64,000 bases of DNA from AC-32 sp963754265 (GTDB lineage Bacteria > Actinomycetota > Thermoleophilia > Gaiellales > Gaiellaceae). The notes below the pieces were generated by a model. That model was not told the origin of the DNA. It saw nothing but the letters and a program-made list of their open reading frames with translations, and did not search any database. The stretch covers positions 162,058 through 226,057 of the forward strand of contig CAVWFB010000015.1 in the NCBI GenBank assembly GCA_963754265.1, read 5' to 3'. Each line of letters opens with the position of its first letter. Position 1 is the stretch's first letter. Of this stretch, positions 35,602-44,589 are shown one piece after another. The position numbers and the translations under genes are program-made.

Positions 35602-35802
35602 TTGCCCAAGGGCACCGTCAAGTGGTTCTCGAACGAGAAGGGCTATGGCTTCATCGAGCGCGAGGGCGGCGAGGACGTCTTCGTCCACTTCTCGGCGATT
35701 GCAGGGGAAGGCTACAAGTCGCTGACCGAGGGTCAGCAGGTCGAATTCGACGTCGTGCAGGGCGACAAGGGCCTGCAGGCGGCGAACGTCCAGGCGATCT
35801 AG
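35602..35802 (+). CDS. Cold-shock domain protein (CspA family)
   Basis: A 66-residue single OB-fold protein: KGTVKWFSNEKGYGFIERE with RNP-1 (KGYGFI), then DVFVHFSAI (RNP-2) and the C-terminal AANVQAI. It binds single-stranded RNA/DNA. Start is TTG 35602, with GAAGGGAG about 9 bp upstream. A terminator lies 24 bp after the stop, so it is probably transcribed alone. Confidence 0.95.
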   Translation: MPKGTVKWFSNEKGYGFIEREGGEDVFVHFSAIAGEGYKSLTEGQQVEFDVVQGDKGLQAANVQAI

Positions 35803-35826
35803 ACCCTTTTCCGGAACCGAAAGCAG

Positions 35827-35857
35827 ACGGGGCTCCGGAAGGGGCCCCGTTCCTTTT
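35827..35857 (+). terminator. Intrinsic terminator between csp and gatC
   Basis: ACGGGGC-type stem and GGCCCCGT arm close an eight-to-nine-base loop and are followed by TCCTTTT. It lies between the cold-shock gene and gatC and should end the csp transcript. The gatC ribosome site (GGGAGG) follows directly. Confidence 0.75.
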
Positions 35858-35863
35858 GGGAGG

Positions 35864-36157
35864 ATGACCGAGCGGATGGCAATCACACGCGAAGAAGTGG
35901 TGCACGTGGCGAAGCTCGCGCGGCTCGAGCTCACCGATGACGAGCTCGCCCGGTTCGCCGAGCAGCTGAACGCGATCCTCGAGGCCGTCGGGAAGGTTTC
36001 CGAGCTCGACCTGGCCGACGTCGAGCCGACCCTCCATCCGCTCGAGCTCTCGAACGTCTGGGCGGCCGACGAGCCCCAGCCGCCGCTGTCCGTCGAGGAG
36101 GCGCTCGCGAACGCGCCCGAGCGCGAAGGCAACGCGTTCAGGGTCCCGGCGGGATGA
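35864..36157 (+). CDS. gatC: Asp-tRNA(Asn)/Glu-tRNA(Gln) amidotransferase subunit C
   Basis: A 97-residue GatC with ITREEVVHVAKLARLELTDD, the EQLNAILEAVGKVSELDL helix, and the extended FRVPAG end that wraps around GatA. It helps assemble the amidotransferase that amidates mischarged tRNA. ATG 35864 and ATG 35876 (MAITREE) are both possible; the GGGAGG site favours the second by spacing. Confidence 0.92.
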   Translation: MTERMAITREEVVHVAKLARLELTDDELARFAEQLNAILEAVGKVSELDLADVEPTLHPLELSNVWAADEPQPPLSVEEALANAPEREGNAFRVPAG

Positions 36158-36269
36158 GAACCACGACCATCGCCACACCGGCACACTCGCGCTACGAACA
36201 GGGCACGGACACGCGCGCCGCGTCCGGCTACCGTGTCTGTAGGGGTCACGGGGGACCCCTGGGGGCAGT

Positions 36270-37691
36270 TTGGGCGGCGATCCGGTGATCGACACTCTGC
36301 GCCTGACCGCCGAGGAGGCGACGGAGCTGCTCGAGCGGAAGGAGGTCTCCGCAGCCGAGCTCCACGGGGCCTACCGCGAGGCGATCGCTGAGCGCGATCC
36401 TGAGTTGCACGCTTATCTCTGCATCGTCGACGAGGCCGAGGGCGAGGGCGTTCCGATCGCGCTCAAGGACGTGATCTCGACGAAGGGCGTCGAGACGACC
36501 GCGGCCTCGAAGATCCTCGCCGGCTACAAGCCCGTCTTCGACTCGACCGTCGCCGCGCGGTGCAAGGACGCAGGCCTCCCCCTGCTCGGCAAGACCAACC
36601 TCGACGAGTTCGCGATGGGCTCGTCTACCGAGAACTCCGCCTTCGGCCCGACCCGCAATCCGTGGGACCCGAGCCGTGTCCCCGGCGGCTCCTCGGGCGG
36701 CTCGACGGCCGCGGTCGCCGCCGGCCTCGCCCCGTGGGCCCTCGGCTCCGATACCGGCGGCTCGATCAAGCAGCCGGCCGCGCTCTGCGGAGTCGTCGGT
36801 CTGCGGCCCACCTACGGAACCGTCTCCCGCTACGGCATCGTCGCGTTCGCCTCGAGTCTCGATCAGGTCGGGCCGGTGGCGAAGACGGTGCGCGACTGCG
36901 CGCTCCTGCACCGGACGATCGCCGGTCGTGACCCGCTGGACTCGACCACCGTCGACCTGCCGGAGCCGATCGAGATGCCGGAGGCGGAAGACCTGAAAGG
37001 CCTCCGCGTCGGCGTCCCGGTCGAGCTGAACGAGGCGGACGGCATCGAGCCCGGCGTGGCCGAGTCGGTCAACCGCACGATCGAGCTCGCGCGCGAGCTG
37101 GGCGCAGAGGTCGGCGAGTGCCACTTGCCGCGCTCCGTCGAGTTCGGCCTGCCGTGTTACTACCTGATCGCGCCGTCGGAGGCGTCGTCCAATCTCGCAC
37201 GCTACGACGGTGTCCGCTACGGCCTCCGCGTGGAGGCGGACGACGTCCGCACGATGTACGAGCGCACCCGCCGCGAGGGGTTCGGCGACGAGCCGAAACG
37301 GCGGATCATGCTCGGCACGTATGCGCTCTCGGCCGGGTACTACGAGGCGTTCTACGGCCAGGCGCAGAAGGTGCGGACGGTGATCCGGGACGAGCACGCC
37401 GCGGCTTTCGAGAGCTTCGACGTCCTGGTCAGCCCGACCTCGCCCACCGTCGCCTTCGAGCTCGGCGCTCGTACGGCCGACCCGCTCGCGATGTACGCGG
37501 CGGACGTCCTGACGATCCCCTCGAACATGGCGGGGCTGCCAGGGCTGTCGATTCCGTGCGGGCTCTCGGAAGGCCTGCCGGTCGGCTTCCAGCTGATCGG
37601 CCGTCAGTTCTCGGAGAACCTGCTCTTCCGGGCAGGCCATGCGCTGGAGCGCGCGCTCGAGTTCGACTTCGTTCCCGAGAGGCTGAAATGA
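36270..37691 (+). CDS. gatA: Asp-tRNA(Asn)/Glu-tRNA(Gln) amidotransferase subunit A
   Basis: A 473-residue amidase-signature enzyme. It has catalytic Lys in PIALKDVISTKG and the Ser-cisSer-Lys core in GGSSGGSTAAVAAGLAPWAL and GSDTGGSIKQPA. Near the end, PSNMAGLPGLSIPCG is typical of GatA. It releases ammonia from glutamine and passes it to GatB. Start is TTG 36270 or GTG 36285; neither has a strong ribosome site. It overlaps gatB by ATGA. Confidence 0.95.
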   Translation: MGGDPVIDTLRLTAEEATELLERKEVSAAELHGAYREAIAERDPELHAYLCIVDEAEGEGVPIALKDVISTKGVETTAASKILAGYKPVFDSTVAARCKDAGLPLLGKTNLDEFAMGSSTENSAFGPTRNPWDPSRVPGGSSGGSTAAVAAGLAPWALGSDTGGSIKQPAALCGVVGLRPTYGTVSRYGIVAFASSLDQVGPVAKTVRDCALLHRTIAGRDPLDSTTVDLPEPIEMPEAEDLKGLRVGVPVELNEADGIEPGVAESVNRTIELARELGAEVGECHLPRSVEFGLPCYYLIAPSEASSNLARYDGVRYGLRVEADDVRTMYERTRREGFGDEPKRRIMLGTYALSAGYYEAFYGQAQKVRTVIRDEHAAAFESFDVLVSPTSPTVAFELGARTADPLAMYAADVLTIPSNMAGLPGLSIPCGLSEGLPVGFQLIGRQFSENLLFRAGHALERALEFDFVPERLK

Positions 37692-39082
37692 GCTGGGAGC
37701 CGGTCATCGGGCTCGAGATCCACGTCCATCTGAAGACGCGCACGAAGATGTTCTGCCGCTGCCCGGTGCTGTATGTCGAGACGCCGAACACGCAGACGTG
37801 TCCGGTGTGCCTAGCGCACCCGGGAGCCCTGCCCGTACCGAACGAGAAGGCGGTCGAGTGGACGATCCTGCTCGGGCACGCGCTCGGCTGCGAGGTGCCG
37901 GACCGCGCCATCTTCCACCGCAAGAACTACTTCTATCCCGACAATCCCAAGGGGTACCAGATCTCCCAGTACGACTCGCCGCTCTGCGTGAACGGCCGCT
38001 TCGTCGTGCCGGGGCCCGACGGCGACGCGGTCGTGGGCATCGAGCGGGCGCACCTCGAAGAGGACGCGGCCAAGACGATCCACGTAGGCGGCGCCGAGGG
38101 CCGGATCCACGGGGCCGACCGCTCGCTGATCGACTTCAACCGGGCCGGCACGCCCCTGGTCGAGATCGTCTCGGCGCCCGACATTCGATCCGCCGACGAT
38201 GCGAAGCGCTTCCTGCAGCTGCTGCGGCAGACCGTGGTCGAGCTCGGCATCTCCGACGCGGAGATGGAGAAAGGCTCGCTCCGCTTCGACGTGAACGTGT
38301 CGGTGCGGCCCGCAGGCACCGACGAGCTGCGCACGCGCACGGAGCTGAAGAACATGAACTCGTTCAACTTCGCCGCGAAGGGAATCGAGCGCGAGGTGCG
38401 CCGGCAGATCGAGATCTACGAGTCCGGCGGACAGGTCGAGCAGGAGACGCTCCATTTCGGCAGCGAGTCCGCTCCGCCGCTCCGCTCGAAGGAAGAAGCG
38501 CAGGACTACCGCTACTTTCCGGAGCCGGATCTGGTGCCGCTCGAGCCCGACCGTGACCTGGTCGAGCGGCTGCGCACGAAGTTGCCGGAGGCACCGGCCG
38601 CCCGGATCAGGCGCCTGGAGCAGGAGGTCGGCTTCGTACTGGCCGAGGGGCTCGTGACGAGCGGCCGCGACGAGCTCTACTCGCGGATACCAGGCGAGCG
38701 CGGCGCCGTGGCCAACGTCGTCATGAACGAGCTGGCAGCGACCGGCGTGGATCCCGCAAGCGTGAACGCAGAGGAGCTGGCGAAGGTGATCGAGCGGCGG
38801 ACCGAGATCCCGCGGTCGGCGTTCACGGAGGCCCTTGCGGCGAGCGGTTCGCCGGACTTCTCGGCCGACCGGTACCTGGCCGAGGCTGCCATCGCCGACG
38901 TCTCCGAGCTCGACCCCGTGATCGAGCGGATCCTGAGCGAGAACGAGTCGCAGGCAGAGGCCTATCGCGGCGGAAAAGAGGGGCTGCTCGGCTTCTTCGT
39001 CGGACAGGTGATGAAGGAGACCGGCGGGAAGGCGAACCCGAAGGTCGTGAGCGACCGCCTGCGCGAAAAGCTCGAAGCCTGA
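37688..39082 (+). CDS. gatB: Asp-tRNA(Asn)/Glu-tRNA(Gln) amidotransferase subunit B
   Basis: A 464-residue GatB: WEPVIGLEIHVHLKTRTKMF at the start, zinc Cys in KMFCRCP and NTQTCPVCLAHPGALPVPN, the kinase core (KNYFYPDNPKGYQISQYD), and the C-terminal YqeY-like tail with GFFVGQVMKETGGKANP. It activates the tRNA-bound carboxylate with ATP. It overlaps gatA, so gatC-gatA-gatB form one unit, and no terminator is evident after it. Confidence 0.96.
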   Translation: MSWEPVIGLEIHVHLKTRTKMFCRCPVLYVETPNTQTCPVCLAHPGALPVPNEKAVEWTILLGHALGCEVPDRAIFHRKNYFYPDNPKGYQISQYDSPLCVNGRFVVPGPDGDAVVGIERAHLEEDAAKTIHVGGAEGRIHGADRSLIDFNRAGTPLVEIVSAPDIRSADDAKRFLQLLRQTVVELGISDAEMEKGSLRFDVNVSVRPAGTDELRTRTELKNMNSFNFAAKGIEREVRRQIEIYESGGQVEQETLHFGSESAPPLRSKEEAQDYRYFPEPDLVPLEPDRDLVERLRTKLPEAPAARIRRLEQEVGFVLAEGLVTSGRDELYSRIPGERGAVANVVMNELAATGVDPASVNAEELAKVIERRTEIPRSAFTEALAASGSPDFSADRYLAEAAIADVSELDPVIERILSENESQAEAYRGGKEGLLGFFVGQVMKETGGKANPKVVSDRLREKLEA

Positions 39083-39168
39083 GCGGCGTCTCGAGCGTCC
39101 CCATCCCAATCCCCCTCCCACCCAGGGGAAGTCACGGTAGTTGTGCAGGACGCACGTGTCTGCTACCG

Positions 39169-39216
39169 CTTTGTGGCGGAGATGTGACATTTCTTTGTGG
39201 CGGAGGTGTGACATTT
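39169..39216. repeat. Tandem 24-bp direct repeat (two copies)
   Basis: CTTTGTGGCGGAGATGTGAC plus ATTT (39169-39192) is followed at once by a second copy differing at one base (39193-39216). AT content is higher than in its surroundings. No transposase lies nearby. The 39083-39296 gap around it has no gene I can support. Confidence 0.7.
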
Positions 39217-39296
39217 GACGGTTAGCTCCTTGCATCGCCGGGAATTCGCTTCCCGTAGAAGAGCGCCGTGGATCCCGGCTCGACCGCCTCGCGCGG

Positions 39297-39617
39297 GTGG
39301 CGGGGCGTGGGCGCGAGGAGACGGCGCCGGCCGTCATTGGTATCGCCGTGATCGTCCCGATCGCCGTCTTGGTGGCCGTCGTGACGGCCATCGCGCTGCT
39401 GATCTGGCTCGTCCTGCGCAAGCCCTCAAGCGCGACGCTCCGGCTTGCGAGAAGAACGGTATGCGCGCCTGTCGGCGCAGGTCCGCTGTGCTTCTGCTCG
39501 CCCTCGTCGCGCTCGCCGTGGCCCCGCCTGCGTTGGGGTCGCGCGATGCAGGGCTCGCGGCGCTTCAGGTCGCCCTCAAGTCACGCGGTCTCTACCGCGG
39601 CTCCATCGATGGGCTGA
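39297..39617 (+). CDS. Possible small single-helix protein, 3' end uncertain
   Basis: From GTG 39297 the first 42 codons give a short polar start, then a strong helix (AVIGIAVIVPIAVLVAVVTA and IALLIWLVLRKP) with nearly every third base G or C, as in real genes here. After about 39425 the codon bias is lost and the frame runs inside the M23 gene. The true product is probably shorter, or its end is altered by an indel. Confidence 0.3.
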   Translation: MAGRGREETAPAVIGIAVIVPIAVLVAVVTAIALLIWLVLRKPSSATLRLARRTVCAPVGAGPLCFCSPSSRSPWPRLRWGRAMQGSRRFRSPSSHAVSTAAPSMG

Positions 39618-40327
39618 AGGGCCCGTTGACGACGAAGGCGGTCAAACGTTTCCAGCGACGAGCCGGACTCGTCGTCGACGGCGTTCCCGGCACGAAGACG
39701 CGCCGTGCTCTCGGCCCATACGGACGGCACGTGCTCGGAAGCCGGCCCCTCAAGCGTGGCGCGGCCGGCTGGGACGTCGCGGCGTTGCAGTTCGTGCTCG
39801 CGTGGCACGGCTTCCCGTCGTCGACGTTCGACGGCGGGCTCGGCCAGCACACGCTGCGCGCCCTCAAGCGCTTCCAGCGCTGGGCCGGCCTGGAGCCAGA
39901 CGGCGTCGCCGGGCCCTCGACCTATGCCGCGCTCCGTTCGCCGCTTGCCACCTGTCCGATCGCCCTCGCCTGGCCGCTGGTCGGGCCGGTCAGCGATGTC
40001 TTCGGACCGCGCGCCAACCGCTTCCACGCAGGCCTGGACATCGCGGCGCCTCAGGGCACGTCCGTCGAGTCGGCTGCACCGGGCCGCGTCGTCTTTGCCG
40101 GCTTCTCCCTCGGCGGCTTCGGCAACCTCGTCATCGTCAACCACTCCGACGGGGTGGCGACCATGTACGCCCACCTGGACACCATTGCCGTAGGTCGCCA
40201 ACAGGTCGTCCCGGGTGGATTTCATCTCGGCACGGTCGGCGCCACCGGCGATGCGACCGGCCCGCATCTCCATTTCGAGGTCCGCGTTCGCGGCGCCGCG
40301 GTGGATCCGCTCCCGGCGCTGCCGTAG
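39461..40327 (+). CDS. Secreted M23 (LytM-type) endopeptidase with two peptidoglycan-binding domains
   Basis: A 288-residue protein. A signal peptide (RRRSAVLLLALVALAVAPPA) is followed by two PG_binding_1 domains (about 29-85 and 99-155), each ending in a KRFQR(R/W)AGL-x(2)-DGV motif. The C-terminal M23 domain has NRFHAGLDIAAPQGT (zinc His and Asp) and HLHFEVRVRG (HxH). It would cut peptide cross-links in peptidoglycan outside the membrane. ATG 39461 gives the signal peptide directly at the N-terminus. Confidence 0.88.
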   Translation: MRACRRRSAVLLLALVALAVAPPALGSRDAGLAALQVALKSRGLYRGSIDGLKGPLTTKAVKRFQRRAGLVVDGVPGTKTRRALGPYGRHVLGSRPLKRGAAGWDVAALQFVLAWHGFPSSTFDGGLGQHTLRALKRFQRWAGLEPDGVAGPSTYAALRSPLATCPIALAWPLVGPVSDVFGPRANRFHAGLDIAAPQGTSVESAAPGRVVFAGFSLGGFGNLVIVNHSDGVATMYAHLDTIAVGRQQVVPGGFHLGTVGATGDATGPHLHFEVRVRGAAVDPLPALP

Positions 40328-40366
40328 CCCTCGCGCCGCCCGCGCGAGTCAGTACCCTGCACGCGA

Positions 40367-41515
40367 GTGGCCGAGAAGCGCTACCTGATGACTCCGGGGC
40401 CGACGCCTGCGCCTCCCGAAGTGCTCGCGGCGATCGCGCAACCGGTGCTCCACCACCGTGGCCCGGACTACAAGAAGCTCTACTCGGAGTGTCTCGGCCG
40501 CCTGCGCGAGGTCTTCCGGACCGGTGAGGAGGTGCTTCTCTTCGGCGGCTCCGGAACCGGGGCGATGGAGTCGGCGGTTGCGAACCTCTGCTCGCCCGGC
40601 GAGCGGGTGCTGGTCGTGTCTGCCGGCTACTTCGGCGAGCGCTGGGCATCGCTCGCGAAGGCGTTCGGCGCCGACGTCGACCACCTCCGCTACGCCTGGG
40701 GCGAAGTCCCTACGGTCGAGGACACTGCCGCGCGCCTGCACGAGCGCGAGGCGACCACCGTCTTTCTGACCCATTCGGAGACGAGCACCGGCGTCGTCAT
40801 CGACCTGCAGCCGTTCGCCGCCGCGGCCTCCGGGGCCGGCGCGCTCAGCGTGGTGGATGCGATCTCGAGCCTCGGCGCCGTGCCGCTCGAGACCGACGCC
40901 TGGGGAATCGACGTCGTCGCCTCGGGTGCCCAAAAGGCGCTGATGACCCCGCCGGGCCTGGCGATGACCTCGGCCTCGCGGGCAGCCTGGGAGAAGAGCG
41001 CGACCTCCGCTTCGCCTCGCTACTACTGGGACTGGGAGCGGACGCGCAAGGGCCAGTCCACGCTCGATGCCCCGGTCACGCCGCCGGTCTCGCTCGTCGC
41101 CGGGCTCAACGTCGCGCTCGGGATGCTGCTCGAGGAGGGCCTCGAGGCCGCGTTCGAGCGCCACCTGCGCCTCGGCCGGGCCTGTCGCGAGGGGTTGAAG
41201 GCGATGGGGCTCGAGCTCTCCTCGCCCGACGAGGACAGCTCCGCGGTCGTCACCGCGGCCCGCGCGCCCGAGGGCATCGACTCCGACGAGCTCGTGCTCC
41301 TGCTGCGTGACCGCCACGGCGTGACGCTCGCGCCGGGGCAGGGGGAGCTCAAGGGCAAGATCTTCCGCATCGGGCACATCGGCTACTACGACGTGTTCGA
41401 CATCACGACTGCGCTCGCGGCCGTGGAGCTGGCCCTCGCCGAGCTCGGCGCGGAGATCGAGCGCGGAGTCGCCGTCACGCGCGCGCTCGAGGCCTTCGAG
41501 CACACCCCCGTGTGA
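40367..41515 (+). CDS. Class V aminotransferase (serine/phosphoserine/alanine-glyoxylate type)
   Basis: A 382-residue PLP enzyme: RYLMTPGPTPAPPEVL at the N-terminus, LLFGGSGTGAMESAVANL, Asp in SVVDAISSLGAVPLE, and the PLP Lys in VASGAQKALMTPPG. The family includes serine-pyruvate and alanine-glyoxylate aminotransferases and archaeal-type phosphoserine aminotransferases. Its 4-bp overlap with serA suggests it acts as the phosphoserine aminotransferase of serine synthesis. Start is GTG 40367. Confidence 0.85.
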   Translation: MAEKRYLMTPGPTPAPPEVLAAIAQPVLHHRGPDYKKLYSECLGRLREVFRTGEEVLLFGGSGTGAMESAVANLCSPGERVLVVSAGYFGERWASLAKAFGADVDHLRYAWGEVPTVEDTAARLHEREATTVFLTHSETSTGVVIDLQPFAAAASGAGALSVVDAISSLGAVPLETDAWGIDVVASGAQKALMTPPGLAMTSASRAAWEKSATSASPRYYWDWERTRKGQSTLDAPVTPPVSLVAGLNVALGMLLEEGLEAAFERHLRLGRACREGLKAMGLELSSPDEDSSAVVTAARAPEGIDSDELVLLLRDRHGVTLAPGQGELKGKIFRIGHIGYYDVFDITTALAAVELALAELGAEIERGVAVTRALEAFEHTPV

Positions 41516-43104
41516 CCCGGGCCCGCGTCCTGGTGCGGGAGCCGATCGCCGACGCAGGCGTCGAGCTGCTGCGCGAGCGGTTCGACGTGGACGTCGACGC
41601 CAACGGCGACCTCGCCGGCAAGATCGGCGACTACGACGCGATCGTGATCCGGTCGGCGACGAAGCTGACCGCGGAGCTGATCGAGCGCGGCGAGCGCCTC
41701 AAGGTGATCGGCCGCGCCGGCGTGGGCGTGGACAACGTGGACGTCGAGGCCGCCACGCGCCGTGGGATCGTGGTCGCGAACGCGCCCGAGTCGACGGTCA
41801 CCTCGGCGGCCGAGCACACGGTCGGCCTCCTCGTCGCGCTCGCCCGCAACATCCCTCAGGCCCACGCGGCGCTGAAGCAGGGCCGCTGGGAGCGTTCGGC
41901 CTGGGGCGGAGTCGAGCTCGACGGCAAGGTGCTGGGCGTGCTCGGCTTCGGCCGCATCGGCCAACAGGTGGCGCGCCGCGCGCTCGGCCTCGGGATGCGA
42001 GTCGTCGCCTACGACCCGTTCGTCTCCAAGGAGCGGTTCCGCGAGCTCGGCGCCGAACGGGTCGAGAGCCCGGACGAGGTGCTGGCTGCAGCCGAGTTCC
42101 TCACCCTGCACCTGCCGCTCACGCCGGAGACGCAGGGCTTCCTCGGCCGGGAGTCGATCGCGAAGCTCCGCGACGGCGTCCGCGTGATCAACGCCGCCCG
42201 CGGCGAGCTCGTGGACGAGGAGGCGCTGATCGAGGCGCTGCGCTCCGGGAAGATCGCCGCGGCGGCCGTGGACGTCTACGCGGAGGAGCCGTACTCGGGG
42301 CCGCTGCTCGAGCTCGACAACGTCGTGGTGACCCCGCACCTCGCAGCCTCCACCGAGGAGGCGCAGGACCGGGCCGGCGTGATCGTCGCCGAGCAGGTGG
42401 CCGCAGCGCTCGAGGGCGCCGTCGTCACGAACGCGGTCAACATCCCGGCGATCGGGGCCGAGGACCTCGACGTCCTCGGGCCGTTCATCCCGCTTGCCGC
42501 GAAGCTCGGGCGCCTGGCCATGGAGCTGGCCGAGGGCCGCGTCGAGACGATCACCCTCTCCTACTACGGCGCCCTCTCCGGCTACGACACGCGCCTGCTG
42601 ACCGCGGCCGCGCTGAACGGCGCTTTCCAGGGGCGCACGGACCAGCCCGTGAACTACGTGAACGCTCCGCTGGTCGCCGCCGAGCGGGGGATCGAGGTGG
42701 GGGAGGAACGGCGACGCGGCAGCCGTGACTTCACCAACCTCGTCCGCGTCGAGATCCGGGCGAACGGCGACCAGATACGCGTCGCAGGCACGATCATCGG
42801 CAACGACAACCACCACTGGCTGGTCAGCGCGCTCGGCTTCGAGCTGGAGATGCAGCTCGCGCCGCTGATGGTCTTCTTCCGCTACGACGACGTGCCGGGC
42901 GTGATCGGCAGGGTCGGGACGCTCTTCGGCGAGGCGGGCGTGAACATCGCCAACATGGCCGTTTCCCGGACCCGTCGCGGAGGCAAGGCCCTGATGGCGC
43001 TCTCGCTCGATACGGAGCCTCCCGCGGAGCTCGTCGAGACCGTGCGGGCACAGGGTTTCGACGATGCCCGCGTCATTTCTCTCGGCGCGGGCTCAGGCGC
43101 CTGA
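41512..43104 (+). CDS. serA: D-3-phosphoglycerate dehydrogenase (long form with ACT domain)
   Basis: A 530-residue enzyme. The Rossmann motif is LGFGRIGQQVARRALG, and catalytic Arg, Glu and His lie in NAARGELVDE, DVYAEEP and VVTPHLAASTEEAQ. An intervening ASB domain (about residues 315-450) and a C-terminal ACT domain (DVPGVIGRVGTLFGEAGVNI) follow, as in actinobacterial serine-sensitive SerA. It commits 3-phosphoglycerate to serine. The GTG overlaps the aminotransferase stop. Confidence 0.95.
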   Translation: MTRARVLVREPIADAGVELLRERFDVDVDANGDLAGKIGDYDAIVIRSATKLTAELIERGERLKVIGRAGVGVDNVDVEAATRRGIVVANAPESTVTSAAEHTVGLLVALARNIPQAHAALKQGRWERSAWGGVELDGKVLGVLGFGRIGQQVARRALGLGMRVVAYDPFVSKERFRELGAERVESPDEVLAAAEFLTLHLPLTPETQGFLGRESIAKLRDGVRVINAARGELVDEEALIEALRSGKIAAAAVDVYAEEPYSGPLLELDNVVVTPHLAASTEEAQDRAGVIVAEQVAAALEGAVVTNAVNIPAIGAEDLDVLGPFIPLAAKLGRLAMELAEGRVETITLSYYGALSGYDTRLLTAAALNGAFQGRTDQPVNYVNAPLVAAERGIEVGEERRRGSRDFTNLVRVEIRANGDQIRVAGTIIGNDNHHWLVSALGFELEMQLAPLMVFFRYDDVPGVIGRVGTLFGEAGVNIANMAVSRTRRGGKALMALSLDTEPPAELVETVRAQGFDDARVISLGAGSGA

Positions 43105-43144
43105 CCACCGCGTAGCGCCGCGGGCGGCCGGTACCCTTTCCGGC

Positions 43145-43636
43145 GTGGCGACCAGAACCTGGCCGGAGCCGGTGGAGCGCGTCACCGCCTATCTACGCGA
43201 GGCCGGAGCAGAAGTGCGTGTCGAGGAGTTCGCAGAGGGAACCCCGACCGCCGACGCAGCCGCCCGCGTCATCGGGTGCGACCTCGGGCAGATCGTCAAG
43301 TCGCTCGTCTTCGACTGCGGCGGGCGCCCGGTGGTCGTGCTGGTTCCCGGGGACCGGCGCGCCGACGCCGCGAAGATCGCGCAGGCGGCAGGAAGCCCGT
43401 TCGCCCGGATCGCCGGCACCGAGGAGGTCAAGGATGCGACCGGCTTCGAGCCGGGCGCCGTGGCGCCGTTCCCGCTCCCGCGTGTCGCGACGGTCTTCAT
43501 CGAGCGCACGCTGCTCGCGCAACCCGTCCTCTGGATCGGAGCCGGCTCCAGCAACCACATGGCGTCTCTGACGCCGACCGAGCTGCTCCGCCTTTCCCGG
43601 GCACGTCCGATGGACGCCGTCGACGAGGCCACCTAA
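43145..43636 (+). CDS. YbaK/EbsC-type aminoacyl-tRNA deacylase
   Basis: A 163-residue protein from GTG 43145. It has GTPTADAAARVIGCDLGQIV, then KSLVFDCGGRPVVVLVPGDR (the active-site Lys region), EEVKDATGFEPGAVAPF and the C-terminal IGAGSSNHMASLTPTELLRL. These define the YbaK/ProX editing domain, which removes wrong amino acids from tRNA. It sits between serA and ilvE. Confidence 0.88.
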   Translation: MATRTWPEPVERVTAYLREAGAEVRVEEFAEGTPTADAAARVIGCDLGQIVKSLVFDCGGRPVVVLVPGDRRADAAKIAQAAGSPFARIAGTEEVKDATGFEPGAVAPFPLPRVATVFIERTLLAQPVLWIGAGSSNHMASLTPTELLRLSRARPMDAVDEAT

Positions 43637-43662
43637 CATCTGCTGAAGAAGGAGGTCGCTGA

Positions 43663-44589
43663 ATGCGCGAGACCGAGAAGATCTGGATGAACGGGGAGCT
43701 CGTCGACTGGAACGACGCGCGTATCCACGTGGGCGCACACGGGCTGCACTACGGCTCGGGCGTCTTCGAGGGCATCCGCGCCTACGAGACTCCCAAGGGC
43801 AGCGCGGTCTTCCGGCTCGGCGACCACCTCAAGCGCCTCGACAACTCGGCGCGGCTACTACACATGGAACTGCCGTTCTCGACCGGGGAGTTGCGGGAGG
43901 CCTGCCACGAGCTGATCACCGCGAACGGCCTGCCCGAGTGCTACCTGCGCCCGATCGCGTTCTTCGGCTACGGCGAGCTCGGCGTGTCGGCGATGGGGAA
44001 CCCCGTCGACGTCGTGATCATGAGCTGGCCGTGGGGCGCCTACCTCGGTGAGGACGGCTTGAAGAACGGGATCAGCGCCAAGATCTCGAGCTGGCAGCGC
44101 ATCGGGCCCAACGTGATCCCGCACGTCGCCAAGGCGACCGGCATCTACCTCAACTCGATGCTGGCCGTGACCGAGGCGAACCGTGCCGGCTACGACGAGG
44201 CGATCCTGCTCACCGCCGAGGGCTTCATCGCCGACGGCTCGGGTGAGAACGTCTTCATCGTCAAGGACGGCGAGATCTACACGCCGGACCTCGCGACCTC
44301 GATCCTGCCGGGAATCACGCGGGACACCGTGATCCAGATCGCGCAGGACCTCGGCTACCAGGTGCACGAGAAGTCGCTCATCCGCTCCGACCTCTACCTC
44401 GCCGACGAGGCGTTCATGACCGGCACCGCGGCCGAGGTGACGCCCTTGCGCAGCGTGGACGACGTCGAGATCGGAGTCGGCCCGATCACGCTCGAGATCC
44501 AGGAGGCGTACCTGGACACCGCGCGCGGTCACAGCGAGCGCTGGGCTCAGTGGCTCGACTACGCCACGCCCGCGCCGGCCGAGGCTTGA
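43663..44589 (+). CDS. ilvE: Branched-chain amino-acid aminotransferase
   Basis: A 308-residue fold-IV PLP enzyme: IHVGAHGLHYGSGVFEGIRA at the start, PLP Lys in PHVAKATGIYLNSMLAV, GYDEAILLTAEGFIADGSGE, and the phosphate-binding ILPGITRDT. It performs the last step of valine, leucine and isoleucine synthesis. An AAGGAGG site precedes the ATG. Its stop overlaps the TTG start of the DegT gene. Confidence 0.93.
   Translation: MRETEKIWMNGELVDWNDARIHVGAHGLHYGSGVFEGIRAYETPKGSAVFRLGDHLKRLDNSARLLHMELPFSTGELREACHELITANGLPECYLRPIAFFGYGELGVSAMGNPVDVVIMSWPWGAYLGEDGLKNGISAKISSWQRIGPNVIPHVAKATGIYLNSMLAVTEANRAGYDEAILLTAEGFIADGSGENVFIVKDGEIYTPDLATSILPGITRDTVIQIAQDLGYQVHEKSLIRSDLYLADEAFMTGTAAEVTPLRSVDDVEIGVGPITLEIQEAYLDTARGHSERWAQWLDYATPAPAEA

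Noticed and set aside
37811..39421. Minus-strand 536-residue frame over gatB
   Set aside because: It is antisense to gatB and has no recognisable domain.
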